Source: CAIQNR01 sp031972475 (lineage in GTDB: Bacteria > Babelota > Babeliae > Babelales > CAIQNR01). Taken from it: 64,000 nucleotides of DNA. The position numbers were made by a program, and so were the translations under genes. Shown here in pieces: positions 26,172 to 34,678 of the stretch. The stretch spans positions 1-64,000 of the forward strand of contig DALYEP010000001.1 in NCBI GenBank assembly GCA_031972475.1, in the 5' to 3' direction. How positions within the stretch are numbered: position 1 is the first letter of the stretch; every line of letters begins with the position of its first letter. The notes below the pieces were generated by a model. That model was given only the letters and a program-made list of their open reading frames with translations, was not told where the DNA came from and did no database searches.

Positions 26172-27020
26172 ATGTCACAACTTATACATATGCGTCAACG
26201 TATTAAAGCTGTAGAGACTATAAAAAAAATAACAAGTGCTATGCGTTTAATTTCACGCTCGTTTCACACTAAGCTTGATAAGCAGAAAAAACCTTTGGCA
26301 GAATATCGGCAAGCTCTTTGTAATTTGCTTGGTTATGTAAAAAAGCTATGTCCTGAGTGGCAGCATTCTCGATTTTTTCCAAATAATTTAACACCTAAAA
26401 AAGAGCTTTTTATTTTAATAGGTGGTCAAAAGGGGTTATGCGGTAATTTTAATGCAGGTATTTTTTATTGGATCGATAAACATCGAAATCGTTTGACAGA
26501 TTCTGATGTTACAATTCTTTCGGTTGGAAAAAAAATAAATGATTACTTAAAAAAACGAACAGTTTCTGTTGATTATGCATTTTCTGAAGTTAAAGCTTCA
26601 AATATTAATGTAGTTACTCAAGAAATATTTAATATTTTTATGCATGGTTCTGAATTTTATACTGATGTTACGATTATCAGTAATAGTTCAAAAAGTTTTT
26701 TCTCTTATGAAACTCATACAACGGTATTAATTCCTTTTATTCCATGTGAAAAATTGGATGAAGAATTAATTTCTGCAGATTATCAATGGGAGCATTCACC
26801 GGAAGAAGTATTAGAGCTTCTTGCAGAAAATATTTTAAAAATATCAATTACAAGAGCTATTTTTGAGTCGCTTCATGCTGAACAATCTGCTCGATTTATT
26901 TCTATGGATAATGCAACACGCAATGCCAATAAATTTTTAGATACCATGAAATTACATTATAATAAGGCTCGACAAGCAAAAATAACTAAAGAATTAACTG
27001 AACTTTCTATTTCTAAATAG
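26172..27020 (+). CDS. atpG: F-type ATP synthase gamma subunit
   Basis: 282 residues. The N-terminal helix 'IKAVETIKKITSAMRLIS' and C-terminal helix 'SMDNATRNANKFLDTMKL' with 'YNKARQAKITKELTEL' form the conserved rotor shaft; 'LCGNFNAG' is the conserved central motif. It is the rotor stalk linking the c ring to the catalytic head. It stands alone here with its own promoter; atpI, atpB and the unusual atpE are about 33 kb away and the other subunits are not in the window. Confidence 0.95.
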   Translation: MSQLIHMRQRIKAVETIKKITSAMRLISRSFHTKLDKQKKPLAEYRQALCNLLGYVKKLCPEWQHSRFFPNNLTPKKELFILIGGQKGLCGNFNAGIFYWIDKHRNRLTDSDVTILSVGKKINDYLKKRTVSVDYAFSEVKASNINVVTQEIFNIFMHGSEFYTDVTIISNSSKSFFSYETHTTVLIPFIPCEKLDEELISADYQWEHSPEEVLELLAENILKISITRAIFESLHAEQSARFISMDNATRNANKFLDTMKLHYNKARQAKITKELTELSISK

Positions 27021-27085
27021 TTTAAATTCTGCTTTTAAGCTGTTTTTTATCTTCAGAATTAAAAGGTTAAGGTGCTACATTAATC

Positions 27086-28609
27086 TTAAAAATGTTCAAC
27101 TGTTTCGCATACCTTAAATAATGTTTTTTTATTTTGCCAGGTGTTTTTTGGAAGATTTGCCTTTATACATAATTCTTCTAATGTTTTAGTAAGATTCCAG
27201 CCTTGTTCAATTGCAACTTTTGGTAAAAATAGAGCTTTTTTAGAATCATATTCTAACATAATTCCATGATTTTCAAGATCTATATCTTTGTATGACCTAA
27301 TAGATTTAAATGGTGTAATTAATGTTATTGATGGTTTAATAATAAGAATTTCATCTTTTGTTATTGGATTAAATCGAGGATCTTTAAATGCTGCAATTTT
27401 TGCATAATAATTAATTGAATCAATTATATTATTAATGGGTTCTGTAGTGCCCATACATCCACGTAGTGTTTTATCAGAATTGGTCCATGTTACAAATAAA
27501 CCATATTTTTCTTCCATTAAATGATTAAGAGGAGGAATTTCTAAATGTTTTTTGTTTTCTGGATTAAGTGTGTTGTATACAACATTATGTGCATATTTTA
27601 ATAATAAGTTTTTTTCATATTCTGTTAAAAATATATTTCTTGAATAAGAAATTGCTGCATAGCTTACGCAGGATGAAACATCTTTATTGCCAGTGTTTTC
27701 TGAATATGAAGTGCTGTATGCAATAAGGTTAGGATAAAGCTTTTCTAAAGATTTATTTTCTATAAGCGCTAAAAATAAGGCTAAGGGATATTTGCCGCAA
27801 ATAGTAGCTTTGGTTTGCTTAAGAATTGTTAAAAAATTTAAAAGTGATGGTTTAAAAAGTTGATTTATAATTTCAAAATCAAGGGATTGTATTTTGGGTA
27901 ATACTTTTTCTAAAGATGTTCCAAATGGTACATAATCAAATTTTTGTCCATAATGAATAAAATCTGAGCTTATAATGATAAGTGTTTGAGGAGTGATATA
28001 TTTTTTTAGTATATCAGCGCATTGTCTTATTTCTTTATCGGTTAAATATCCAATAAGTAGAGGTATTAGAGGGATTTTAGAATTACAATAATATTTTATA
28101 AAAGGGCATTGTATTTCAAATGAGTGTTCATCCTTAAATGGATTTTTTGGTAGTTTTTCAGCATTTAAAAAAAGATGATGATGAGTCAGCTTTGTTAATG
28201 TTTTTTTGTTAAAAATTAAAGTTCCTGTTGCAATATTATACTGTGTTATATCTGCTGGTACAGCAATACCTTGAAATGGAATATTATGAGCAGGTGCAAG
28301 AATAATGATTTGATCATATAAAGTGTTTGGGTTAAGGCAATTAAAGGCACTTGCTGCAATAGTTCCAGAATAACTATATCCTGCGTGGGGAACTATAAGC
28401 GCTTGAACATCGGCACAGTTTTTACCATATCTATTTTGAGCTTCTTTTTTTAGATAAGTAATACGATCTTCAAGTTTTCTTTTTTCTTGTGGATACCATC
28501 CAGAAGGAAGGTTTGCAATTAATGTTTTGCTATATTGATTGATAGGTATGAATAAAAAAAATATTATAAATATTTTTTTATATAATTTTTCTCTTAGCAA
28601 CTCTTTCAT
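27086..28609 (-). CDS. Exported Memo-AMMECR1 fusion protein
   Basis: 507 residues. The N-terminus has a membrane or signal segment (13-28). Residues about 30-300 are a Memo domain: 'LPSGWYPQ', 'IVPHAGYSYSG', 'LAPAHNIPFQGIAVP', 'IISSDFIHYG' and a Cys in 'ATICGKYPLA', matching the His/His/His/Cys site of human MEMO1. Residues about 325-507 are an AMMECR1 domain with its hallmark 'TLRGCMGTTEP'. In many prokaryotes these are separate AmmeMemoRadiSam A and B proteins next to a radical-SAM partner; no such partner is in this window. A gggag site precedes the ATG. The biochemical function of the family is not settled. Confidence 0.88.
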   Translation of the reverse strand: MKELLREKLYKKIFIIFFLFIPINQYSKTLIANLPSGWYPQEKRKLEDRITYLKKEAQNRYGKNCADVQALIVPHAGYSYSGTIAASAFNCLNPNTLYDQIIILAPAHNIPFQGIAVPADITQYNIATGTLIFNKKTLTKLTHHHLFLNAEKLPKNPFKDEHSFEIQCPFIKYYCNSKIPLIPLLIGYLTDKEIRQCADILKKYITPQTLIIISSDFIHYGQKFDYVPFGTSLEKVLPKIQSLDFEIINQLFKPSLLNFLTILKQTKATICGKYPLALFLALIENKSLEKLYPNLIAYSTSYSENTGNKDVSSCVSYAAISYSRNIFLTEYEKNLLLKYAHNVVYNTLNPENKKHLEIPPLNHLMEEKYGLFVTWTNSDKTLRGCMGTTEPINNIIDSINYYAKIAAFKDPRFNPITKDEILIIKPSITLITPFKSIRSYKDIDLENHGIMLEYDSKKALFLPKVAIEQGWNLTKTLEELCIKANLPKNTWQNKKTLFKVCETVEHF

Positions 28610-28634
28610 AAAAACTCCCTTGAATTAAATAATA

Positions 28635-28664
28635 TTGCTTAGCTTTAGTAGTAATTGTTATACA
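28635..28664 (+). promoter_or_regulatory. Candidate promoter for the 28694 gene
   Basis: TTGCTT at 28635-28640, an 18-base gap and TATACA at 28659-28664 preceded by TG at 28656-28657 (extended -10). It lies in the short divergent region between the Memo gene and the hydrolase gene. Confidence 0.45.
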
Positions 28665-28693
28665 TGTACATCAAGAAAGTAAAAGGAGTTGTT

Positions 28694-30004
28694 ATGAAAT
28701 TAGTAAAAATATTTATAATTTTAGGTTTTTTTTCAAAAACTATTTATCCAAATAGTGCTGTTTCTAGCCAGGCTTTAAAAGGATCTGAAATTATTATATT
28801 TATCCATGGTAGTATGCAGCCTCCAGAATGGAGATTTTCTGATGTTTTAAAGGTTATTCAAGATAAAATAGAAAATTCAATTTATTTAAAAGCTGCAGAA
28901 TATCTTAGAAAAGACCCTTTTTTTACTTTAGGGCAAGCTATGCAAAAAGAAGGACTTCAACCTATAGATTTATCTGATAAGACTAATGCATCAAGTATTA
29001 TTGCTCGGATGTGTGAGGCTCAATATCAATGGCAAGAGGCAAGATCATCTCGTTTTTATTATACATTCGGATGGAATGGTGTTGTTCATTTGTATACTCG
29101 TTATGAAGAAGCAAAAAATTTATTACAACAATTATGTGAAGAACTTAAAAAATTTCATAAGCAAGGTCTTTTCCCAAAAATTAAAATTATAACATATAGC
29201 CATGGTGGCAATGTTGCATTAAATCTTGCAGCGGTAAAAGATGATAATCCTGAATTTTTAAATGAATTGATCCAAATAGATCAGTTGATTATGTTTGCAA
29301 CTCCTATTCAGCTTGCAACCGATTATTTGATAGCAAATTCTATGTTTAAAAAGATTTATCATTTTTATTCATTTAATGACAATATCCAAACAATGGATTT
29401 CACTTCTCCAAAACAGTTTTTTTCAAAAAGAACTTTTAAAAAAAGAAAGAATTTCAAACTTCCCAATTCGCTAACTCAGATTCGTATGAGAACTACAAAA
29501 TCACTTCATGCAAAATATAAGCATCCTAATATGCAAAATCTTGATTATACATTTTTACATGATAAGCGGTTTAGGCATAATTATCACGATCCTAAGCATA
29601 CAGAATTTTGGAATTTTCAATGGGGGTCTACAACTTATAGAGATGTTTTTACTTTATCGCCTCTTCCTGTTGTTGTTTTTTATCCAACTATTATTGCAAC
29701 ACTTGAGCAAAAAGTTCCTAATTGGCATGAAATTATTTTTGATTTTGCCCCTTTTTATGAAGGAGCTGTTATTAAAAATAAAAAAACAAAAAAATCTATT
29801 GTTGTGAAAATGCTTACAAAAGATCAGTTAAATCTTATTTTTGATTTTGCAAAAGAATCTGGAAGAACATCCATTAATATTTATGAGCAAAAAGAACATT
29901 TACGAGCTGCAATGGAGAAAGCTCAAAATGAATATCATGAAAACCATCCAGAGTATTGTACAAAAAAATGTAAAGTCATGAAGCTTGCGCAGCTTGTGAA
30001 ATAG
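28694..30004 (+). CDS. Secreted alpha/beta-hydrolase-like protein
   Basis: 436 residues from ATG 28694, chosen because aaaggag lies six bases upstream and a signal peptide follows (MKLVKIFIILGFFSKTIYP). 'IIIFIHGSMQPPEW' resembles the oxyanion-hole strand of lipases. 'KIITYSHGGNVALNLAA' resembles the nucleophile elbow, with Ser in T-Y-S-H-G-G in place of strict GxSxG. 'QLIMFATPIQLATDYL' continues the fold. A catalytic Asp and His cannot be assigned with certainty. The C-terminal 120 residues are basic. It could be an exported lipase or esterase acting on host lipids; that is inference. Confidence 0.65.
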   Translation: MKLVKIFIILGFFSKTIYPNSAVSSQALKGSEIIIFIHGSMQPPEWRFSDVLKVIQDKIENSIYLKAAEYLRKDPFFTLGQAMQKEGLQPIDLSDKTNASSIIARMCEAQYQWQEARSSRFYYTFGWNGVVHLYTRYEEAKNLLQQLCEELKKFHKQGLFPKIKIITYSHGGNVALNLAAVKDDNPEFLNELIQIDQLIMFATPIQLATDYLIANSMFKKIYHFYSFNDNIQTMDFTSPKQFFSKRTFKKRKNFKLPNSLTQIRMRTTKSLHAKYKHPNMQNLDYTFLHDKRFRHNYHDPKHTEFWNFQWGSTTYRDVFTLSPLPVVVFYPTIIATLEQKVPNWHEIIFDFAPFYEGAVIKNKKTKKSIVVKMLTKDQLNLIFDFAKESGRTSINIYEQKEHLRAAMEKAQNEYHENHPEYCTKKCKVMKLAQLVK

Positions 30005-30125
30005 TTGGTTTTTCTGAATATTTGTTATACGGATTGCTTTCTAATGCTTGTTGTTTTTGAAAACAATTAAAGACATGATTAAATCCATAGAGATGATTTT
30101 GCATTTGATGTTCTTTATCAAAGTA

Positions 30126-31088
30126 TCATCTATGTATAATATCTGCATATTCTTTATTATCGGATTCAAGTCTACGTATAAAATCTATTAATTCATTATC
30201 TGCAGATGGAATTGTGAGTTTATCAGGTTCATTAATAGGTAGTTGATTGATGGCTTTGAGTGCAATATCAAACCTCTTTAAATTTGGGGATAATCCATAA
30301 AAAAAGCTATCGACTATTAACCTAATACGATCTTGTTTTTCAATTTTTAATTGACCAGAATCAATGATTGCTTGTTGTAGTAATTCTTCTTTTTCTTTTG
30401 GGCTGAGCTCGTAAATTATCAGTTTTTCAGGAGGTACTGTAGTAGAAAAAAGAATTTCAGGACCTTGTATTTGTCCATATTTATAATGAGTTAAAGGAAT
30501 ATGATCGTAAATATTTTCGTCTTGAGGAAAAAAACCTAATCTTACTATGCAATTTCTTACTTTATGATTGTTTTTACGTACAATTTTTCTAATAGTTTTA
30601 TATTCATTGCATAAACCTTTAAGTGTTTGATATCCATCTTTTGTTGCAAAAAAAACATTATCAAATTCATCATGTGGTCGTGGCGCCAGAAGTCCTAATT
30701 TTATGGCAAGACCATCTATAAATTTACGAGGTGTTTTTAGCCCAGTTTGTTTTTCTAACTCATTTGCAGAAAGCAATCCATGTTGTTTGATACTTTCAAT
30801 TGTTTTTAGATCAGAAGGATTACAGCTAAAAGCATTAATAATGTGGTATAATATTGCATAATTATCACAAGGGTGTGATAATTGCGTTCTTTCTTCTGGT
30901 TCTTTTAAAAATTGTTCCCAAAAAGCAATGCGTGCATTACAGATATTTCTATCTTTTTCGCTTAAATCAGCTGATACGGGGGTTGTATTTTCTCTGTTTT
31001 TAAAAATATTATCTTTACTTATCCACCACGCACAAAGATTGCTATAGCTTAGAAAAGTTACAAAGTACATTATAAAATGTTTTTTCAT
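30126..31088 (-). CDS. Secreted protein with ADP-ribosyltransferase-like motifs; possibly truncated by TGA
   Basis: 320 residues. Signal peptide (1-20, ending LCAWW) and a ggag site nine bases before ATG. 'AILYHIINAF' (78-87), 'TIESIKQHGLLSANE' (96-110) and 'NVFFATKDG' (144-152) follow the order His-strand, helix with GLL, VFF strand seen in KptA/DarT-type ADP-ribosyltransferases. The third catalytic position is not certain, so this is a weak fold guess. The TGA stop at 30128-30126 is followed in the same frame by 49 more sense codons to another TGA at 29978-29976; the extension is Gln/Asn/Tyr-rich and protein-like. The natural protein may have been longer. Confidence 0.6.
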   Translation of the reverse strand: MKKHFIMYFVTFLSYSNLCAWWISKDNIFKNRENTTPVSADLSEKDRNICNARIAFWEQFLKEPEERTQLSHPCDNYAILYHIINAFSCNPSDLKTIESIKQHGLLSANELEKQTGLKTPRKFIDGLAIKLGLLAPRPHDEFDNVFFATKDGYQTLKGLCNEYKTIRKIVRKNNHKVRNCIVRLGFFPQDENIYDHIPLTHYKYGQIQGPEILFSTTVPPEKLIIYELSPKEKEELLQQAIIDSGQLKIEKQDRIRLIVDSFFYGLSPNLKRFDIALKAINQLPINEPDKLTIPSADNELIDFIRRLESDNKEYADIIHR

Positions 31089-31110
31089 ATAAAGTGCTCC
31101 ATTTATTTAA

Positions 31111-31187
31111 AATATGAAAATATAATTCTATTTGTATAAATATAGCAGATATGCATATTTATACAAATAGAATTATATTTTCATATT
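31111..31187. repeat. Perfect 33-bp inverted repeat, AT-rich hairpin
   Basis: Arm 31111-31143 is the exact reverse complement of 31155-31187. The 11-base centre can itself form a three-pair stem (gca/tgc) with a 'gata' loop after one bulged A. It lies just upstream of the 30126-31088 gene, whose ATG is 23 bases away, and 184 bases past the end of rsmA. No T-run suggests a simple terminator; a MITE-like element or an RNA control hairpin are options. Confidence 0.85.
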
Positions 31188-31282
31188 GACGGGCTTATTT
31201 CTGTAGATAAATAGATGGGAAAATTTTTTTGTATAAGGGAGTTAGTAGCTTTTTCTTTTAAGGAATATGTTAGATTATAAGA

Positions 31283-31303
31283 CGCTTTTTTTAAAAAAGC
31301 GTT
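31283..31303. terminator. Palindromic terminator-like hairpin downstream of rsmA
   Basis: A 21-base palindrome 'acgctttttttaaaaaagcgt' (read as two 10-base arms around one T). On the plus strand it is followed by 'tgttttt'. It lies 68 bases past the rsmA stop. Together with the 33-bp repeat it fills the 282-base gap between rsmA and the next gene. Confidence 0.45.
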
Positions 31304-31370
31304 GTTTTTAATATAGCTGTATCATGATTGAATGAGGGAGCGCTTGCTTTACTAAATATATATATAAGTA

Positions 31371-32177
31371 TTATTGAGCTACATGTGGGTGAACGATATT
31401 CCATAATTCTAAAAAATTGTTGATGTTCATTTGTTGAGCGCGTAATTCAAGTAAATGTGGTGGAATTAGTTCTAAAGAAATGTGAGATTGAAGTAAGTTA
31501 TTGCGCAATGTTCTTCGTGGTTGAGCAAAACAAGCATCGATGAACTTCCAGAATTGTTCTTCTTTAATAATAGGTTGAACATTCTCTTTAGTTTTAAAAT
31601 GAAGAAGGCGAGAAAAAACTTTAGGTGCGGGGAAAAAAGATTCAGGATGTATTTTAGTAAGCATTTTCCAATCAAAATAATATTGATAAAATAATGAAAC
31701 ATAACCATATCCACGCCCACGAGATTTAGTAATTTTTTGAGCTACTTCTTCTTGAATCATAATTACGCCTTCAGGAATATATGCTCGAAAGGTATGTATT
31801 TTTCGTAATATGGGAAATGTTAAATGATAAGGCAAATTTGCAAGTAGAGTCCATGGCGCATTTTTTTTCAATATTTCTAAATCTACTGCTAAAAAATCAC
31901 CTACATGCATGGTAAGACGAGGGTCTTTGCAATCACTTTCTACTTTTGAAGCCCATGCAGGATCAATTTCAAAAACCCATAATCGCTCAACAGCTTCATG
32001 ATGTAAAATTTCTCGTGTTAATGCTCCATCTCCACATCCAATTTCAAAAACAGAAGCCTTTTTAAGATTTGTTGCAAGAATAATATCCATTAAAACTTTT
32101 TTATCGCGTAAAAAATTTTGACCATATTGTTTTTTTAAAGGAATACCATCAGAAAAAGGCTTTATGTTTTTTTTCAT
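31371..32177 (-). CDS. rsmA: 16S rRNA (adenine 1518/1519-N6) dimethyltransferase RsmA (KsgA)
   Basis: 268 residues. 'KKQYGQNFLRD', the SAM-binding 'VFEIGCGDGALT', 'VFEIDPAW', 'GDFLAVDL' and the catalytic 'ANLPYHLTFPIL' identify the family, and the C-terminal part 'FFPAPKVFSRLL' fits too. The enzyme dimethylates two adenines near the 3' end of 16S rRNA during 30S assembly. It starts seven bases after mreB with no visible ribosome site, so translation may be coupled. Confidence 0.96.
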   Translation of the reverse strand: MKKNIKPFSDGIPLKKQYGQNFLRDKKVLMDIILATNLKKASVFEIGCGDGALTREILHHEAVERLWVFEIDPAWASKVESDCKDPRLTMHVGDFLAVDLEILKKNAPWTLLANLPYHLTFPILRKIHTFRAYIPEGVIMIQEEVAQKITKSRGRGYGYVSLFYQYYFDWKMLTKIHPESFFPAPKVFSRLLHFKTKENVQPIIKEEQFWKFIDACFAQPRRTLRNNLLQSHISLELIPPHLLELRAQQMNINNFLELWNIVHPHVAQ

Positions 32178-32184
32178 AGTTTTT

Positions 32185-33240
32185 TTATTGCATTAAAACG
32201 TCGCGGAATATATCAATTTCTTCTATCACTTTACCAGCACCATTAACTACACAAAAAAGAGGATCATCTGCTACACGTACAGGAAGGCCTGTTTCTCTTG
32301 AAAGTAATCGATCTAACCCGCGTAATAGTGAGCCTCCGCCAGCCATTACAATACCGCAATCAACTAAATCTGCAGAAAGTTCTGGAGGAGTATTTTCAAG
32401 AGCAAGTCTCACACCGTCAACAATTTGAGAAATCGTCTCAAGTAGTGCTTCATGAATTTCTGGGCCAGTTAATCCAATTGTTTTTGGAACACCAGTAAGC
32501 AAATCACGACCTTTTACTTTGATATGAGCTTTTTCAATAGCTTCATCTATCATTGCAGCTCCAGCCTCAATTTTTACTGCTTCAGCTGTTCTTTCTCCGA
32601 TAAGTAAATTATATTTACGTTTTACGTATTGAACAATTGCTCTATCCATAGCATCACCGCCAACACGTACTGATTGGCAAAAAACGACACCTTTTAAAGT
32701 AATAACTGCAATTTCAGTAGTTCCTCCACCAATATCAACAATCATACTACCAACAGGTTCTTGAACAGGAAGCCCAGCTCCAATTGCTGCTGCCATTGGT
32801 TCCATAATTGGATATACTTCGCGAGCGCCTGCTTGTCGAGCAGATTCTTCAACTGCTCTTTTTTCTACTTGCGTAATTCCTGATGGAATTCCTATTACCA
32901 TACGAGGACTTATTAGTGTTCTACGATTATCATGTACTGCGCGTATAAAATATCGAAGCATGCTTTCGGTAAGTTCAAAATTTGCAATAACTCCATCACG
33001 TATTGGACGGCAAGCAATAATTGATTCTGGAGTTCTTCCAAGCATTTCTTTTGCTTTGTGTCCTGCTGCAAGCACTTCATTAGTACCTGTTTTTACTGCT
33101 ACAACAGAAGGCTCATTTAAAATGATACCTTTGCCTCGTACATATACCACTGTATTTGCTGTGCCAAGATCAATAGCAATATCATTAGAGAAAAATCCAA
33201 ATAAACGTCGAGCGGGCATATATTTCATAATTTTTTTCAT
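32185..33240 (-). CDS. mreB: Rod-shape protein MreB
   Basis: 351 residues. The actin-like phosphate-1 motif 'AIDLGTANTVVYV', 'PRMVIGIPSGITQVEKRAV', phosphate-2 'IVDIGGGTTEIAVI' and the adenosine motif 'GIVMAGGGSLLRGLD' are all present. MreB forms membrane-bound filaments that guide lateral wall synthesis. The presence of mreB with murA, murG, uppS and a class A PBP implies a managed peptidoglycan layer. The gene follows a barrel-protein gene after 18 bases and precedes rsmA. Confidence 0.97.
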   Translation of the reverse strand: MKKIMKYMPARRLFGFFSNDIAIDLGTANTVVYVRGKGIILNEPSVVAVKTGTNEVLAAGHKAKEMLGRTPESIIACRPIRDGVIANFELTESMLRYFIRAVHDNRRTLISPRMVIGIPSGITQVEKRAVEESARQAGAREVYPIMEPMAAAIGAGLPVQEPVGSMIVDIGGGTTEIAVITLKGVVFCQSVRVGGDAMDRAIVQYVKRKYNLLIGERTAEAVKIEAGAAMIDEAIEKAHIKVKGRDLLTGVPKTIGLTGPEIHEALLETISQIVDGVRLALENTPPELSADLVDCGIVMAGGGSLLRGLDRLLSRETGLPVRVADDPLFCVVNGAGKVIEEIDIFRDVLMQ

Positions 33241-33258
33241 ATTATAACTTTCAAATTA

Positions 33259-34500
33259 TTAGAAAGATAATTCAATTCCTAAGCTAAGTGAGTTTGTTCT
33301 GCTAACTTCATGGGCTGTAAGTAATCTCACAGGAATATCCCAGGTAAATATTACAGAAGGTTCAAATGAGTTACGCTGTAACACTTTACCAGAATCATAC
33401 AAAACAGTAAGTGAAATGTAGTCAGATTCCCATTCTGATTTTTTATACAACCCATTAAGATTTGACGGAATGGTTTGATTTTGACGAGCGTCTTGCCATA
33501 CATCGCCTGAATGGTTGGTATATGTGTATTGAAGAGAAAGATCAAAACCATCACGAAGATTTCCTAGAAGAACATAAGGACTTACTCTTAGAGTAAATCC
33601 AGGATCTATATTTATAGGTCCTTGCAAAGCTCCAAAAAGATAATTTGATTGTCCATCAACAGGAATTCGCTCTTCAATATTTTTTTTAAGTCTGTTACTT
33701 AGTTCAATAGAAAGACCAGCAGTGAGATCTTCTTTAAGTTCAAAAGAATCATCAGTGCTTACAAAAAAGCCAGTTGACCCATTACCACCAAAAGGAATGG
33801 ATCCTGTATTAAAACAATCACGTTTTTTTCCACTTGGTACAATGACACCGGCCGAAATACTGAGCGCTACTGTTCTGCATTTTGCTTGATATTCCCAAGC
33901 TTTTCCATATTTAAAATAAAGAACAGTATCAATAAATCCTGAGCTAGAGCATTGACTAGAGGTGAGGCCAAGTTGATTAAACATTTCGCGTCGTTCTCGA
34001 TCAAGTTCTTCTTGTTGAGGTATAGTTAATGTCATTTCTCTAATAGTACTTTTTGGTAAAATAAATGCTTGATCGCTGGATATATGCATATATCCAGTGT
34101 TGTAACCAAAAGAAAAGCCGTTGTGAATGTGATGTTCACCTTTAATTTGTAATCCTTGTCCTTGTATTTTTTGTTTTACATACCAATCAATTGTTGTTTG
34201 AAGTTGCCATTGTGGAAGTAATGGAGTTGTTTCTCCAATAAATAAAAGAGCATTGCTCATTTGTTTTTCATCATAAATGCCCCATATTTCAGGAATTCCA
34301 ATTTTATCTTTTAAAGATGTTGCATATGCTTCATCTGCAAATACAAAAAAAAGATTAGAAGTTACACCAGAATATGTTTCAAGAGTTCGAATTGCAGGAG
34401 GGTTAATCCATGGGAAATAACGGTTGTCAATAACTGCTGCAAAACAGTTATTTAGTAAAAATATACCAAAAAATATGACGAGGTTTTTTTTCATTACCAT
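33259..34500 (-). CDS. Outer-membrane beta-barrel candidate protein (paralogue of 36524-37900)
   Basis: 413 residues. Signal peptide (M-K-K-N-L-V, ending CFA near 22); ATG 34500 and 34494 are both possible. The mature part is rich in Gly, Ser, Asn and aromatic residues in alternating patterns (for example 'GFDLSLQYTYTNHSGDVW' and 'SLSLGIELSF'), and it ends in Phe, as outer-membrane barrels often do. 'IPFGGNGSTG' is matched by 'LPFGNNGHNG' in the gene at 36524-37900, suggesting paralogues. No named family is recognised. It is likely co-transcribed with mreB. Confidence 0.65.
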   Translation of the reverse strand: MVMKKNLVIFFGIFLLNNCFAAVIDNRYFPWINPPAIRTLETYSGVTSNLFFVFADEAYATSLKDKIGIPEIWGIYDEKQMSNALLFIGETTPLLPQWQLQTTIDWYVKQKIQGQGLQIKGEHHIHNGFSFGYNTGYMHISSDQAFILPKSTIREMTLTIPQQEELDRERREMFNQLGLTSSQCSSSGFIDTVLYFKYGKAWEYQAKCRTVALSISAGVIVPSGKKRDCFNTGSIPFGGNGSTGFFVSTDDSFELKEDLTAGLSIELSNRLKKNIEERIPVDGQSNYLFGALQGPINIDPGFTLRVSPYVLLGNLRDGFDLSLQYTYTNHSGDVWQDARQNQTIPSNLNGLYKKSEWESDYISLTVLYDSGKVLQRNSFEPSVIFTWDIPVRLLTAHEVSRTNSLSLGIELSF

Positions 34501-34607
34501 ATGCTCACATTAATCAAAAGGTCATCGTATGTATTAAGAGCTTTAAGGTTAATCCCTTCTCATGCTTAGTCAAGGTTGAGCGACTCTTATGCGATCTTTA
34601 TATTATT

Positions 34608-34649
34608 AAAAATAAAAAGGTTTGCGATGCAGCAAACCTTTTTATTTTT
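34608..34649 (-). terminator. Strong hairpin terminator after the 34679-35056 gene
   Basis: A perfect 18-bp stem: 34608-34625 pairs with 34632-34649 around loop 'gatgca'. The core is 'aaggtttgc/gcaaacctt', flanked by A/T runs on both strands, so it can work in either direction. It lies 30 bases beyond the stop codon at 34679. Confidence 0.85.
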
Positions 34650-34678
34650 AAATACTGTATTTATTAATTTTTAAATTA

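Noticed and set aside
27025..27060. Terminator between atpG and the Memo gene
   Set aside because: Only a seven-pair stem (aattctg/cagaatt) with a 22-base loop; too weak to call.
29976..30128. TGA read as Trp (altered genetic code)
   Set aside because: Several sound genes in the window end in TGA and conserved Trp positions use TGG, so a code change is not supported.
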